Assembly (NCBI GenBank): GCA_028554795.2 | Contig: CM068839.1 | Coordinates: 86,077,540 to 86,141,539, forward strand | Direction of reading: 5' to 3' | From: Sinohyriopsis cumingii | Lineage: Eukaryota > Mollusca > Bivalvia > Unionida > Unionidae | Length of the DNA stretch: 64,000 nucleotides | Shown: in pieces, positions 52,414 to 60,563 of the stretch | Layout: every line of letters begins with the position of its first letter | Position numbering within the stretch: position 1 is the first letter of the stretch | Position numbers and translations under genes: made by a program | Notes under the pieces: generated by a model | The model's input: the letters and a program-made list of their open reading frames with translations, nothing else | Told to the model about the DNA's origin: nothing | Databases searched by the model: none

Positions 52414-52803
52414 TCACAATCTTCTCCTAGAGCAAAAGTAATCCACATAGTAAGTAATTTCTGACCACTGCCATTCAGGGTAACGTCCAAGAATCTCACT
52501 GAACTCTTTTGATGTAAAAGGTCTAGAGTGATATAATAGGACGAATGCACACTTGATCCAAAGAAATCTAACACACTGGTTGACTTTTTTCACTTTCCTC
52601 TTGTGAATTTCACGGCACAAAAGTTCTACAGTGACCCATTGAGAGTTCACTCTGGCAAGTCCCTGCCAAACTTCCTTGTAAATCTTCTCTTGCAGTTCTT
52701 TAGGTAATGATTCAATATCGTTTTTGAAATCAAGTTTAAATACTGGTCTCGGTGATGTCCAACATTTGACTCCTAGCCAATCTGGTTTCTTCGTCAACGA
52801 CAT
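52414..52803 (-). CDS. P2 LPxEL-family paralogue 3
   Basis: 129 residues. The IESLPKELQEKIYKEVWQGL block lies at about residues 30-50. It then shows CREIHKRKVKKVNQC and a C-terminal block with FSEILGRYPEWQWSEITYY, which parallels the WSDLVEYFQY block of paralogue 1. It is 11 bp downstream of the BIR gene. Confidence 0.4.
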   Translation of the reverse strand: MSLTKKPDWLGVKCWTSPRPVFKLDFKNDIESLPKELQEKIYKEVWQGLARVNSQWVTVELLCREIHKRKVKKVNQCVRFLWIKCAFVLLYHSRPFTSKEFSEILGRYPEWQWSEITYYVDYFCSRRRL

Positions 52804-52814
52804 GGTAAGTTACT

Positions 52815-53552
52815 TCAATGTCTCGGTCCCACTAAGGGTAAGTAATGACAATTCGGTGACCATCGAGCATGTTCTACGTAGGCTGAATCTTGCGGTTCCC
52901 AGTGGTGAAGTGACACACCGCAACTGAAGCACTTGACTTTATCTCCTTCGCCCAAGTAGAAAAATCCGGCTCTGGCTAATTCTTCGGGGGTCGGTCCTCC
53001 CAGATACTTAGGCCATTTTCCTTTGAACGATTGAAGACGATTTTCAAAGTCGCAGTATTCCGACAAACGCACAGGAAACAAATATTCGTTTTTCACAGGT
53101 TCGTTTCGATGAGGGTTGGGTGACAGGAACAGGAGTTTGCTCAGGGCTGGATGACATCCGTAGGGGGGTAGACGTGAAGGTGAACATTCCCCTTTAAACC
53201 CGGTAAAATGTCTAAGAGGACGAGCGGCATCGCTTTCGCATCCCTCAGGTTTGACACGCACAGCATCACTTTCCATGACAGGGGCAGTGAGAACAAAGTT
53301 CCCATGATGCTTTACGGCATCGCTCAGGTCACAACGTGCAGCATCGTACCCATCGCAAGGCTCACAATCGCACTCGTCTGCAAACTCCGTTACGCAATTA
53401 CAATGGTAACCACATGGACAATCGCAGTTTCCTTCCGGACATTTTCCGTCGCAATGCATGGGTCTTATCCATCCAATATTAGTCACACTAGAGGAAGATA
53501 CAACTTTTTTACAATCCCCAAACTGGAACGATGTCTCTTTCAAAGTATTCAT
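52815..53552 (-). CDS. P2 BIR-domain protein (IAP-like)
   Basis: 245 residues. The C-terminal BIR domain (about 160-240) shows FPVRLSEYCDFENRL, LARAGFFYLGEGDKVKCFSC and the zinc ligands in exact C-x2-C-x16-H-x6-C spacing, ending NCHYLPLV. The N-terminal part is a separate Cys cluster (CDGKCPEGNCDCPCGYHC). IAP proteins block caspases or act in ubiquitin signalling, so this is a candidate for suppressing host apoptosis, as baculoviral IAPs do. No RING is present. TATA-like box at 53609-53618 inside the PolB 3' end. Confidence 0.8.
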   Translation of the reverse strand: MNTLKETSFQFGDCKKVVSSSSVTNIGWIRPMHCDGKCPEGNCDCPCGYHCNCVTEFADECDCEPCDGYDAARCDLSDAVKHHGNFVLTAPVMESDAVRVKPEGCESDAARPLRHFTGFKGECSPSRLPPYGCHPALSKLLFLSPNPHRNEPVKNEYLFPVRLSEYCDFENRLQSFKGKWPKYLGGPTPEELARAGFFYLGEGDKVKCFSCGVSLHHWEPQDSAYVEHARWSPNCHYLPLVGPRH

Positions 53553-53584
53553 CTTGTTCGCTTGGTCTTGGTAGTCACAATGAA

Positions 53585-56500
53585 CTATCGATCTTGCCTA
53601 GGGTTCCTTTTTATATACAGACCAATACCGACGTGACCGTACGGTAAGGTGAAATGATTGGGAAGTCGAACTCGCTTCTGGTATACAATTTGATAGATTT
53701 TTTCCAAGGGTCGACTGACGATGTGGTGAGTGGGTAAACGTACAATCTTGTTCGGTTGATAGGTGGTCACTTTAAAGTTTCCATCCTCTCCCGATTGCAA
53801 GGCTTCTTTCAATACCCCAAAGTTGACCACTCGACTGGTACGATAATTCAGAGTCAGTCCTTTCACTTTGCACGTCGTGTGCACTTCTCCTTGTTTGTCC
53901 CGGTATTCGTAGCCGTAATTTTTGGGACCGCCACTGACGAAACTTAGAATCTTGTCGTCGGGATGCTCGTCTGTCCAGGCTCCTAAACGGTCTCCTTCGA
54001 TGTCAGGGTGATGTTGAATCGGGTGATGGATGTAAATGCAGCTGTCCGTGTCAAAGTACAGGACGCGTTCCCCTAAAAGTTCTAAAGCTTCGTACAATTT
54101 TAAGCGAGCATGGGCTGTCACGTAAGCCGCAATGATGACGTTTCCAAAAGGGTCGTCTTGTACAAAGTCCAGATCTTCTTCGTAATTGACCAAGATCAAA
54201 TTCTCTCGAACGACGTCCACGTGTTTCATGTATTTGGTTTTGTCGTGAATCATCTGGAAGTAGCGGGAAGGTTCTGTCAAATATTCCGTCTTGGGTAAAC
54301 ACGGTCGTTGTGCCATTTTACCCCACAAGCAATTTAACATCACTTTGGCAAACGATCGCCTGCCTTCGTTTTTCTCGATGTGGTCTAAAGTGATGCCTTC
54401 TTGTGCGTAGTATTTCTCTTTGAATTGTATTTGGTCTTCGGGAGTGTGACACCAGGAAGGATAGCCGCTGGCTTCTTGCTTCAGTTTCAAAAAGGCATCC
54501 ACGTAGTCGGCGAAAATGCCTTTCTGACTGGGGTCACCCTTGCTGTATTGTTGTGTCTTGGGAAAGTGGCAAATTTCGTACACTTCTAACAGTTGGTATC
54601 CCATGTCCAAAGCTTTGAACAATTCTACGCTGACCCAGGTTCCCGTCAAGGCCCGTTCTTCCTGGCTGTGCTGACAAGCTTGGTCTTGGTTGCACGTTTC
54701 GGCACAAGTACGGCACAAGGGAAACATCAGTTTGCCTTGACAATGGTGAGGTAAGACGGGATGGTATAGGTTCGTGGGAGGCAAAACTTTACACTTGATC
54801 AAGCCTTCGTACTGTCGAATATTTTTCAGGTCGATGTGTTCCGTCAGCAATTGTGGGTGCCCTACGGGAAAACGACAATATTTGCACACGTAGAGATACA
54901 GCGAACACACGTCCAAGTATTTGATTTCTTCTCCTTTCTCTTCGTCGGCTTGGTACAGCAAACAAGTGGCATTGGTCCTTCCTCCGTACAAACTATCCCT
55001 CGGGTTCAGCGGGTCCATGAACTGGTAACTTTCCACGGCACGTTTAAACTCGGGATCGGTTTTCATACGGTGATCGTACTCGTGTTCCCACATTTCCACC
55101 ACTTGGTATCCTTGCTGTTCTAACTTTAGGCGTCGCTGACAAGTGTCCTGGTACAAGTCTTCCATGGTTCGTTGCAAAAACTGATTTTTAGTGCCACGGT
55201 CAGGGTAACAGACGGGACATCCGTGAAATAAGCAACCGTTAAACTCGTACACGATCTTGGGGTTTTCTAAGTCCCAGCCATCGACCGAATACGTTCCGAT
55301 GGTCTTTTCGCCCCCTCCGTTGCGGGCATGCTGAATCCACTTGTCTTCCTTGTCGCACAAGTAATGTAACCAGCGTAAGGCTTTGACCGAGTATTGACGT
55401 TTGACAAAGTGGGTCGTTTGAGGGCTGATGACAGCCACGGTGTTTTCAGGCATGAATCGTTGTCGATACACTAAGGAACACGCTTTGGCAATGGTGCAAG
55501 CTTCTTTCAAAGGATCGACCCCTCCGTGTTCCATGAACAGTTCTCGAAATTTTCCACAGCAACGCCGTAAAATGTCCACGTCGGAACGACAATACTTTAG
55601 CATTTCTTCCTGAAAGTCGAAAGGGTCCGAAGCGTGAGCCTGGTACCAAGCGTAGAAAGCTTCTCGTTGTTCGGTACGCATGTTGTCGGGGTCGTAATAG
55701 TGAGCCTCGGGCAAATGGGGTAGAACGGCGTGTTGATTGGCTTCCGTATTGAAAAAGTGTGGAAAGTACCCTTTAACCATTTCTGTCATTCCAAACGTTT
55801 TAGGCATTCGACTCAAAGGCATGGCCAAATAGCTCATCGAATCTTTAAACTGTACTTGTCCCACTTGCATGAAAATGATTTTGGCTCCGTTCAAAGTCAC
55901 TTTAGGACGCTCGGTGCCTTGTTCCGTATAGTACCTCAAAAGAAACTGTCCATCGTATCCGGAGAAATTGTGAGCCATCACCGTGGCATGACGATGACAA
56001 TCTCCGTAACGTTCGATGTCCTCTTGGCTCCACGTCTTGTCGACGGGGTCTAAGACCCATTGGGCAAAATCGGCTAACGTGTTTGGCCCCCGAAAGATTT
56101 TTTCACGCCCTCCGGGAATCTTGCTGCAGTGAGGGCAATGACTGAAGATAGGTTCTTGAATGCACTTCTCGCACGCTCGATGAGCCACGCAGAAATTAGG
56201 AATGTGAATGCCGGTCTCTTGCATGCATTCGAAATCGAAAAAGATGAAATTGCCTTTCTTCTTGTGACCGTCCTCTTTCTCTGGTGGGGGTTGGTATTTT
56301 TGCACGTAACATTGGTGTTCCAAGTCCACGATGTGGTGACAAATGTGACATTTTTTCTTTCCTCGACATACGTGTGCCTTGGCAGCATTGGTACATATGA
56401 CTTGTTCACACGTAGGGCACAATCTCAGGAGTTGACAAGCACATTTCTTCTGTGAACCTTGCGTTTTCAGATGTTGTTGGTAACAGGTAGGGCTGACAAA

Positions 56501-57652
56501 CGTGCGCAGACAAGTGGAACAAGGCACTGGTTCTTCGCTCAGACAGGGTGAAGAGGCCAAACATCCTGAGCATTTCAATCCACAATGCTTGTGTTGCTCT
56601 CGATTGTTATAACCATGGTCACATTTCTCACAGTAATAACGGTATCCCAGGAATCCAGTGATAGTGGTAATCGTATCGAAATGGTCATCGTGATAATAGA
56701 CATGAATGTATTTTCCATCCTTAAAGTCTTGCCCTCGAAACAATAGAGGTCCGCGCACTTCTTGAGGGTGCACTTTCAAGGTGTATCGTGGAGCTAGGAC
56801 ATCTTGCAATTTTTGCATCTCAGGAATGCCACAGGGTGTGTCTTTGGACAGTCCGGCTTGTTGTAACAGGAGTTCTGCTTCATTTCGTTGTTTGGCTCGG
56901 TCGGAACGTTGAATAGTGTCCCAGGTTCTTTTCCATTCTACCGTGTCGTTCTTGTTGGCATAGGTTCGTCCCACCACGATGGCACGGGCTAAGCACATCT
57001 GGTCATGAGGGTTGTCAATTCGGACGAGACTCTTTTTGGTGTTGCGAAGGTCGTCCACCAATAACATCTTTTTGTGTCCTGTCCCTTGAGGAGGAGAGAC
57101 GTGGGTCATGTCCAGTGTGGCTTTACCATCGGTGATGTCAAACTGATCATTAGATTGTTGTACGTGTTGAATCTTGTCCATGACTTTGGAAGCAGTCAAT
57201 TCTGCAGGGGTGCTAAACTCGATCCAAACAGGGGATTTCAAACCGTCGTGTTGTATGGAAAGTCTCAAGCGATCGTCTTCTTTGGGTTGACATTGTCGCT
57301 TGAGTGAGGTGAGCAAAGAATCCCACACCTCGGTGATGAACACTTCTGCTTTCTCTAACGGTACTTCAGCCTTGAAATCTTTAAACTTCACCGTGTATTT
57401 GTAAGCCGTGGTTCTAAATTTTCTAGAGGAGCGCTTTTCCGTCTCTCGAATGGAATAGTACTTTTCAGGGTTGACAAAGGGTGGTGGACTTGGTTTAGAG
57501 GGTTTGGATTCTGGTTCACTCATGTCCTCTTCAAAATCACTGGCATGAATTTGTGCCAAGATTTCAGCCCTGGTACGAGGCGATAGATCACGTTTCTGCC
57601 TCTTACTTCTTTCTTCTTCTTCTTTCTTCTCGAATGAATGGGATCGTTTCAT
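53585..57652 (-). CDS. P2 protein-primed family B DNA polymerase
   Basis: 1355 residues. The N-terminal 350 have a CLARAIVV block. A Cys/His-rich zinc region (about 345-455) contains CEKCDHGYNNREQHKHC. The 3'-5' exonuclease has FFDFEC (Exo I), NFSGYDGQF (Exo II) and YCRSDVDIL (Exo III). The polymerase has motif A LDVCSLYLYV, motif B KVMLNCLWGK and motif C YFDTDSC. All catalytic acids are present. Copies the element with protein priming from the terminal repeats. Lost entirely from P1. Confidence 0.9.
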   Translation of the reverse strand: MKRSHSFEKKEEEERSKRQKRDLSPRTRAEILAQIHASDFEEDMSEPESKPSKPSPPPFVNPEKYYSIRETEKRSSRKFRTTAYKYTVKFKDFKAEVPLEKAEVFITEVWDSLLTSLKRQCQPKEDDRLRLSIQHDGLKSPVWIEFSTPAELTASKVMDKIQHVQQSNDQFDITDGKATLDMTHVSPPQGTGHKKMLLVDDLRNTKKSLVRIDNPHDQMCLARAIVVGRTYANKNDTVEWKRTWDTIQRSDRAKQRNEAELLLQQAGLSKDTPCGIPEMQKLQDVLAPRYTLKVHPQEVRGPLLFRGQDFKDGKYIHVYYHDDHFDTITTITGFLGYRYYCEKCDHGYNNREQHKHCGLKCSGCLASSPCLSEEPVPCSTCLRTFVSPTCYQQHLKTQGSQKKCACQLLRLCPTCEQVICTNAAKAHVCRGKKKCHICHHIVDLEHQCYVQKYQPPPEKEDGHKKKGNFIFFDFECMQETGIHIPNFCVAHRACEKCIQEPIFSHCPHCSKIPGGREKIFRGPNTLADFAQWVLDPVDKTWSQEDIERYGDCHRHATVMAHNFSGYDGQFLLRYYTEQGTERPKVTLNGAKIIFMQVGQVQFKDSMSYLAMPLSRMPKTFGMTEMVKGYFPHFFNTEANQHAVLPHLPEAHYYDPDNMRTEQREAFYAWYQAHASDPFDFQEEMLKYCRSDVDILRRCCGKFRELFMEHGGVDPLKEACTIAKACSLVYRQRFMPENTVAVISPQTTHFVKRQYSVKALRWLHYLCDKEDKWIQHARNGGGEKTIGTYSVDGWDLENPKIVYEFNGCLFHGCPVCYPDRGTKNQFLQRTMEDLYQDTCQRRLKLEQQGYQVVEMWEHEYDHRMKTDPEFKRAVESYQFMDPLNPRDSLYGGRTNATCLLYQADEEKGEEIKYLDVCSLYLYVCKYCRFPVGHPQLLTEHIDLKNIRQYEGLIKCKVLPPTNLYHPVLPHHCQGKLMFPLCRTCAETCNQDQACQHSQEERALTGTWVSVELFKALDMGYQLLEVYEICHFPKTQQYSKGDPSQKGIFADYVDAFLKLKQEASGYPSWCHTPEDQIQFKEKYYAQEGITLDHIEKNEGRRSFAKVMLNCLWGKMAQRPCLPKTEYLTEPSRYFQMIHDKTKYMKHVDVVRENLILVNYEEDLDFVQDDPFGNVIIAAYVTAHARLKLYEALELLGERVLYFDTDSCIYIHHPIQHHPDIEGDRLGAWTDEHPDDKILSFVSGGPKNYGYEYRDKQGEVHTTCKVKGLTLNYRTSRVVNFGVLKEALQSGEDGNFKVTTYQPNKIVRLPTHHIVSRPLEKIYQIVYQKRVRLPNHFTLPYGHVGIGLYIKRNPRQDR

Positions 57653-57660
57653 CTTGAAAG

Positions 57661-57786
57661 CAAAAAGTCAAATGACTCAAGTTCAAACACCATAAGCTAC
57701 TTTATAGTCATAGCAGACCAGCGTATATAAAAGGGTGTGTGTCTTGTCCTTTCACTATTCATTTCACTCTCAAGCCGAGCACAACG
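57661..57786. promoter_or_regulatory. Divergent promoter, PolB and zinc-knuckle gene
   Basis: TATATAAAAGGG at 57724 faces the plus-strand gene (ATG 57787). Minus-strand CTATAAAGTAG at about 57698-57708 faces PolB (ATG 57652). The pairing suggests that polymerase and knuckle protein are expressed together. Confidence 0.55.
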
Positions 57787-58248
57787 ATGGAAGAGACTAA
57801 CCAGATGGAACGTTTCGTCAGAGCTTTGCGAGGGATCATTAGAAAATTCTCTTCAGACCAGCCTACGGACTACTCTCCTTCCTTTCGAGATAAAAGTCAA
57901 GATACTTGCTATATCTGTCAGAAGAAAGGGCATTGGTCTTCAGAGTGTCCAGACCGTGAAAAAAGAACAAAAACAGGGACTAAAAAAGACAAAAGTCAAG
58001 ATACCTGTTATTATTGTCAAGAAAAAGGACATTGGTCTCCAGATTGCCCAAAAAAGAAACAAGAGGAGTCAGAAGAAAAGAAGGATTCTTCAGAAGAAGA
58101 GAGGGATTCTTTAGAGGAAGAAGAGGAAGAAAAAAGACAATTCTATTTACAAGAGGCAAAGAAACAGGAGAAACAGGAGAAGAAGAAAAGAAGAAGGGAA
58201 GAAAATGAGGAAAAGACGGTGAAGAAATTTAAAAAACAGAGAGAGTAA
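57787..58248 (+). CDS. P2 zinc-knuckle (CCHC) protein
   Basis: 153 residues from MEETNQMERFVRALRG (ATG 57787). Two CCHC knuckles, CYICQKKGHWSSEC and CYYCQEKGHWSPDC, are followed by a long Glu/Lys-rich helix. It probably binds single-stranded nucleic acid, like CNBP or retroviral nucleocapsid. Divergent from PolB. An AATAAA near 58330 suggests ordinary polyadenylation, unlike the neighbouring gene D. In P1 only its last codons remain, at the deletion join. Confidence 0.65.
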   Translation: MEETNQMERFVRALRGIIRKFSSDQPTDYSPSFRDKSQDTCYICQKKGHWSSECPDREKRTKTGTKKDKSQDTCYYCQEKGHWSPDCPKKKQEESEEKKDSSEEERDSLEEEEEEKRQFYLQEAKKQEKQEKKKRRREENEEKTVKKFKKQRE

Positions 58249-58498
58249 ACAAGGAGAAAGAAGAAGTCAATGAACTTTATATTAAAGTGTTGTGAATTGT
58301 CAATTGGATTGTAAAAAAATGGAGAAAAGAATAAATGAATGATATAAGGTAAGTGTCTTTGAGTTGTGATTTTAAAATAAGAACGTACACTCACGCACTC
58401 ATACACAGACACGTACTATAAGGGTAAAATGGGTGGGGTTTATATTTTTTTGAGTTATTGGCAAATTGAAATTGTATTTCTTTTCGAGAAATGTGGGT

Positions 58499-58514
58499 GG
58501 CCCTGAAAAGGGCC
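58499..58514 (-). terminator. Histone-type 3' stem-loop with ACCCA (P2 gene D)
   Basis: Minus strand: AAAGGCCCTTTTCAGGGCC (exact consensus), ACCCA, then GAAAAGAAAT 13 nt after the stem. It is 28 bp past the gene D stop. This is the closest match to a canonical histone 3' end in the window, together with 11791. Confidence 0.8.
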
Positions 58515-58541
58515 TTTTTTCTTCATGGTGAAAGGGTGAGT

Positions 58542-59117
58542 TTAAGCAATCAACTTTAACTGCCTTATGCCTTTGCCACGGCCAAGGCCTACTTCTGGAC
58601 TGCGTAATGTTGATAATGATTGGGTTGAAATCACTAAGGGTGGTACGGTAGGCTTAGTCACAGGGTTGACGTGTTTAGCTCGGGAAGGTCGTATTCTCTT
58701 CGGTCGTGATAAAGAAGTCTGATACATTTGTTTCAGACTTCTTAACTCCGCTAAAATGTCCAACAGTACCGTGACCGTTTGATTTTCACCCTCTTGTTTC
58801 TTTGCTGCTACTTCTTCTTGCTGTTGCTGCTGTTGTTTTTTTCTTACCTCTTCTTCTTGTTGCTGTTGCTGTAGGAGAAAAGCCTGTTCCGCTTCCTTTT
58901 GTCGTTGTATAAATTTCTCCAATTCTTCTTTTTGTCTCTGTCTAAAATTTTCCACTTGCGGTAATGAAGAAGGTAACGAAGGTTCCGGAACAAATTCTTG
59001 CGAGGAGAGAAAATCCACAAAATCCCAATTCACCTCTTCTGAAAGTAAGTCCGAGTTCCCTTGGGCAGTCTCCCCTGCTGGTGCACCCCAATGGATCGTT
59101 TTCTGAGTTTCCGTCAT
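58542..59117 (-). CDS. P2 accessory gene D: polyQ protein
   Basis: 191 residues (MTETQKTIHWGAPAGETAQG). Acidic N-terminus with WDFVDFLSSQEFVPEP, then a coiled coil with Gln runs (QQQQQEEEVRKKQQQQQQEE), then a Leu-rich segment (TVLLDILAELRSL) and a basic tail (RPKRIRPSRAKH). An acidic head plus Gln-rich and basic parts would suit a transcriptional regulator; this is inference. Driven by the CRE promoter at 59165. Confidence 0.55.
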   Translation of the reverse strand: MTETQKTIHWGAPAGETAQGNSDLLSEEVNWDFVDFLSSQEFVPEPSLPSSLPQVENFRQRQKEELEKFIQRQKEAEQAFLLQQQQQEEEVRKKQQQQQQEEVAAKKQEGENQTVTVLLDILAELRSLKQMYQTSLSRPKRIRPSRAKHVNPVTKPTVPPLVISTQSLSTLRSPEVGLGRGKGIRQLKLIA

Positions 59118-59164
59118 GTTGAATCACTGTCGCATAGATTGACTGCACACAAGCGCTAGCGAAT

Positions 59165-59292
59165 CTATATAGACTACGTGACGTCACAGACTGCTCTCTT
59201 CGGATTGGATGCGGGCTGACTGAATTCTGTAACGCGTGTTCGGATTGGTGAATGAACTCAATCCGTTTCAATCCTTCCTGTCCCTATAAATA
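59165..59292. promoter_or_regulatory. Bidirectional promoter with CRE, CCAAT and two TATA boxes (P2)
   Basis: CTATATAG at 59165 facing gene D, perfect CRE TGACGTCA at 59179-59186, ATTGG boxes at 59204 and 59244, CTATAAATA at 59284-59292 facing gene E. Order and spacing match P1 12451-12577. Confidence 0.7.
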
Positions 59293-59336
59293 AGCACCGT
59301 TCACTGCATTGATTCACCTATTCTCGGAGCCTCAAC

Positions 59337-59567
59337 ATGTGGACCGACGTTGAATCTTCAACCCTTGTGTCTTCCATGATGTTCAGGACGGACATGCTCA
59401 TGTATGTCCGATCCAAGTGGACCGTTGTCCACAGGACCAACAGCAGCCTGTGGATAAGAAGAGTCTATATAGAGAGACAAGGTTGCCTCAAGAGAACTCT
59501 GATGTATGGCCCTGCTGTAAGACGAAGTTTGAGGAAAAGAAGATGTCGCAAATGCCCTTTATGTTAA
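59337..59567 (+). CDS. P2 right-end gene E: small basic protein
   Basis: 76 residues (MWTDVESSTLVSSMMFRTDM), basic, ending RRSLRKRRCRKCPLC with a CxxxxC pair. The P1 copy keeps many of the same residues in this frame despite stops, which supports it as the coding frame. Transcribed towards the right terminus from the CRE promoter, with the stem-loop inside the terminal repeat. Function unknown. Confidence 0.5.
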   Translation: MWTDVESSTLVSSMMFRTDMLMYVRSKWTVVHRTNSSLWIRRVYIERQGCLKRTLMYGPAVRRSLRKRRCRKCPLC

Positions 59568-59577
59568 GGGCATATTA

Positions 59578-59903
59578 ACATAAACCAAAGGCCCTTTTCC
59601 GGGCCAGCCATATTTCTCGAAAAGAGATAGTCTTTGAATTGCCTACCCTTTTTTTTAAAAAAAATTTAAAAAAAAAAATCCCATGTTAAATTCCCCTTGT
59701 CCGTAGAGTGACCCACGATTTATAGCCATGTTAAATTCCCCTTGTCCGTAAAGTGACCCACGATTTTTTGCCATGTTAATTCCCCTTGTCCGTAATCTAA
59801 CCCACGATTTTTCGCCATGTTAAATTTCCATTGTCCGTAATCTGACCCAAGGGTGTTTTTAATGCTAATTCCCATTGTCCGTAAACTACCCCTATTCACT
59901 ACT
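59578..59903 (-). repeat. P2 right terminal inverted repeat
   Basis: Reverse complement of 39929-40254, nearly identical. It contains the gene E stem-loop, the A/T run and the iterated units, and ends CACTACT at 59903, next to CAAAGA. Confidence 0.85.
59590..59605 (+). terminator. Histone-type 3' stem-loop, one loop-closing mismatch (P2 gene E, right TIR)
   Basis: CAAAGGCCCTTTTCCGGGCC, then AGCCA, then GAAAAGAGAT 13 nt after the stem. One base differs from the left-end copy (C for A at the top of the stem), which weakens the closing pair. Confidence 0.65.
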
Positions 59904-60563
59904 CAAAGATGTAGATAACCTTGATCTGATGATTGATTGATTGTTGATTTAGTGTGAGCGAGATGGCTAACACAAATGCTAACGTCCTTGTGTTTTTCGT
60001 AGGAAGCTTTTGGGGACAGAATAGTCAAGTCCCGAGTCTCAGAGAGACAGGATAGAAGTAGGCGGAGAATAAGCTTCGTTGAAAGAGAAATAGAGAATAG
60101 AAGTAGGCGGAGAACAAGCCTCGTTGAAGGAGAAGAAGAGAAGAAAGGAGGAGGAGAAAATATGACAAAAGGGGAAGAGGACAGGAAGAATCGGAGAACG
60201 CCGGAAGGAGGAAAGCAATTGGCGTAGTAAACTCAGATGAGTAGAAACCAAGTACAGGGTAAAGCCATCTCACACTAAAATCACGTGATGAAATAGGTTG
60301 TCACATGGTCGAGAGGAAGCAGATTGGTTGAGAACTTAATATCGTTTAATTTGTATTAAATTGTTATTCTTTTGGATTTCACCTTTGTGTTCTTAATAAT
60401 TTAATTGTCGGTATTGCTGACTGGGGGCTAGGAGCTTTACCTCTCTCTATCACTAATTTCACTTCCTACAAAACGAGCCAGGGTGGGAATTCCACAGTAA
60501 TTCAAATAAATATTGGGAGCACCCCACCCCAACGCATAACAGGGGGTCACATAGAACTTCACA

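Larger units (their letters stand above)
39929..59903. mobile_element. Polinton/adintovirus copy 2 (P2), 19,975 bp, apparently intact
   Basis: Terminal inverted repeats of about 325 bp start AGTAGTGAATAGGGG at both ends. A perfect 6 bp duplication CAAAGA flanks them (39923-39928 and 59904-59909), the size typical of Polinton integrases. Coding capacity: PolB, chromodomain integrase, packaging ATPase, adenain protease, hexon-like capsid, penton, core-like proteins and membrane protein, plus BIR and several accessory genes. Nearly all are open, unlike P1. It could be autonomous and may form virions. Genes from 40.2 to 57.65 kb run on the minus strand; zinc-knuckle gene 57787 and gene E run on the plus strand. 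Confidence 0.9.

Noticed and set aside
53208..53636. Plus-strand open frame opposite the BIR gene
   Set aside because: It is opposite a gene with a clear zinc-binding domain and shows no motif of its own.
60025..60273. Two overlapping Ser/Phe/Leu-rich frames, mirrored at 29539-29952
   Set aside because: They lie in non-coding LTR sequence in both copies and arise from a CT-rich stretch; no support as genes.
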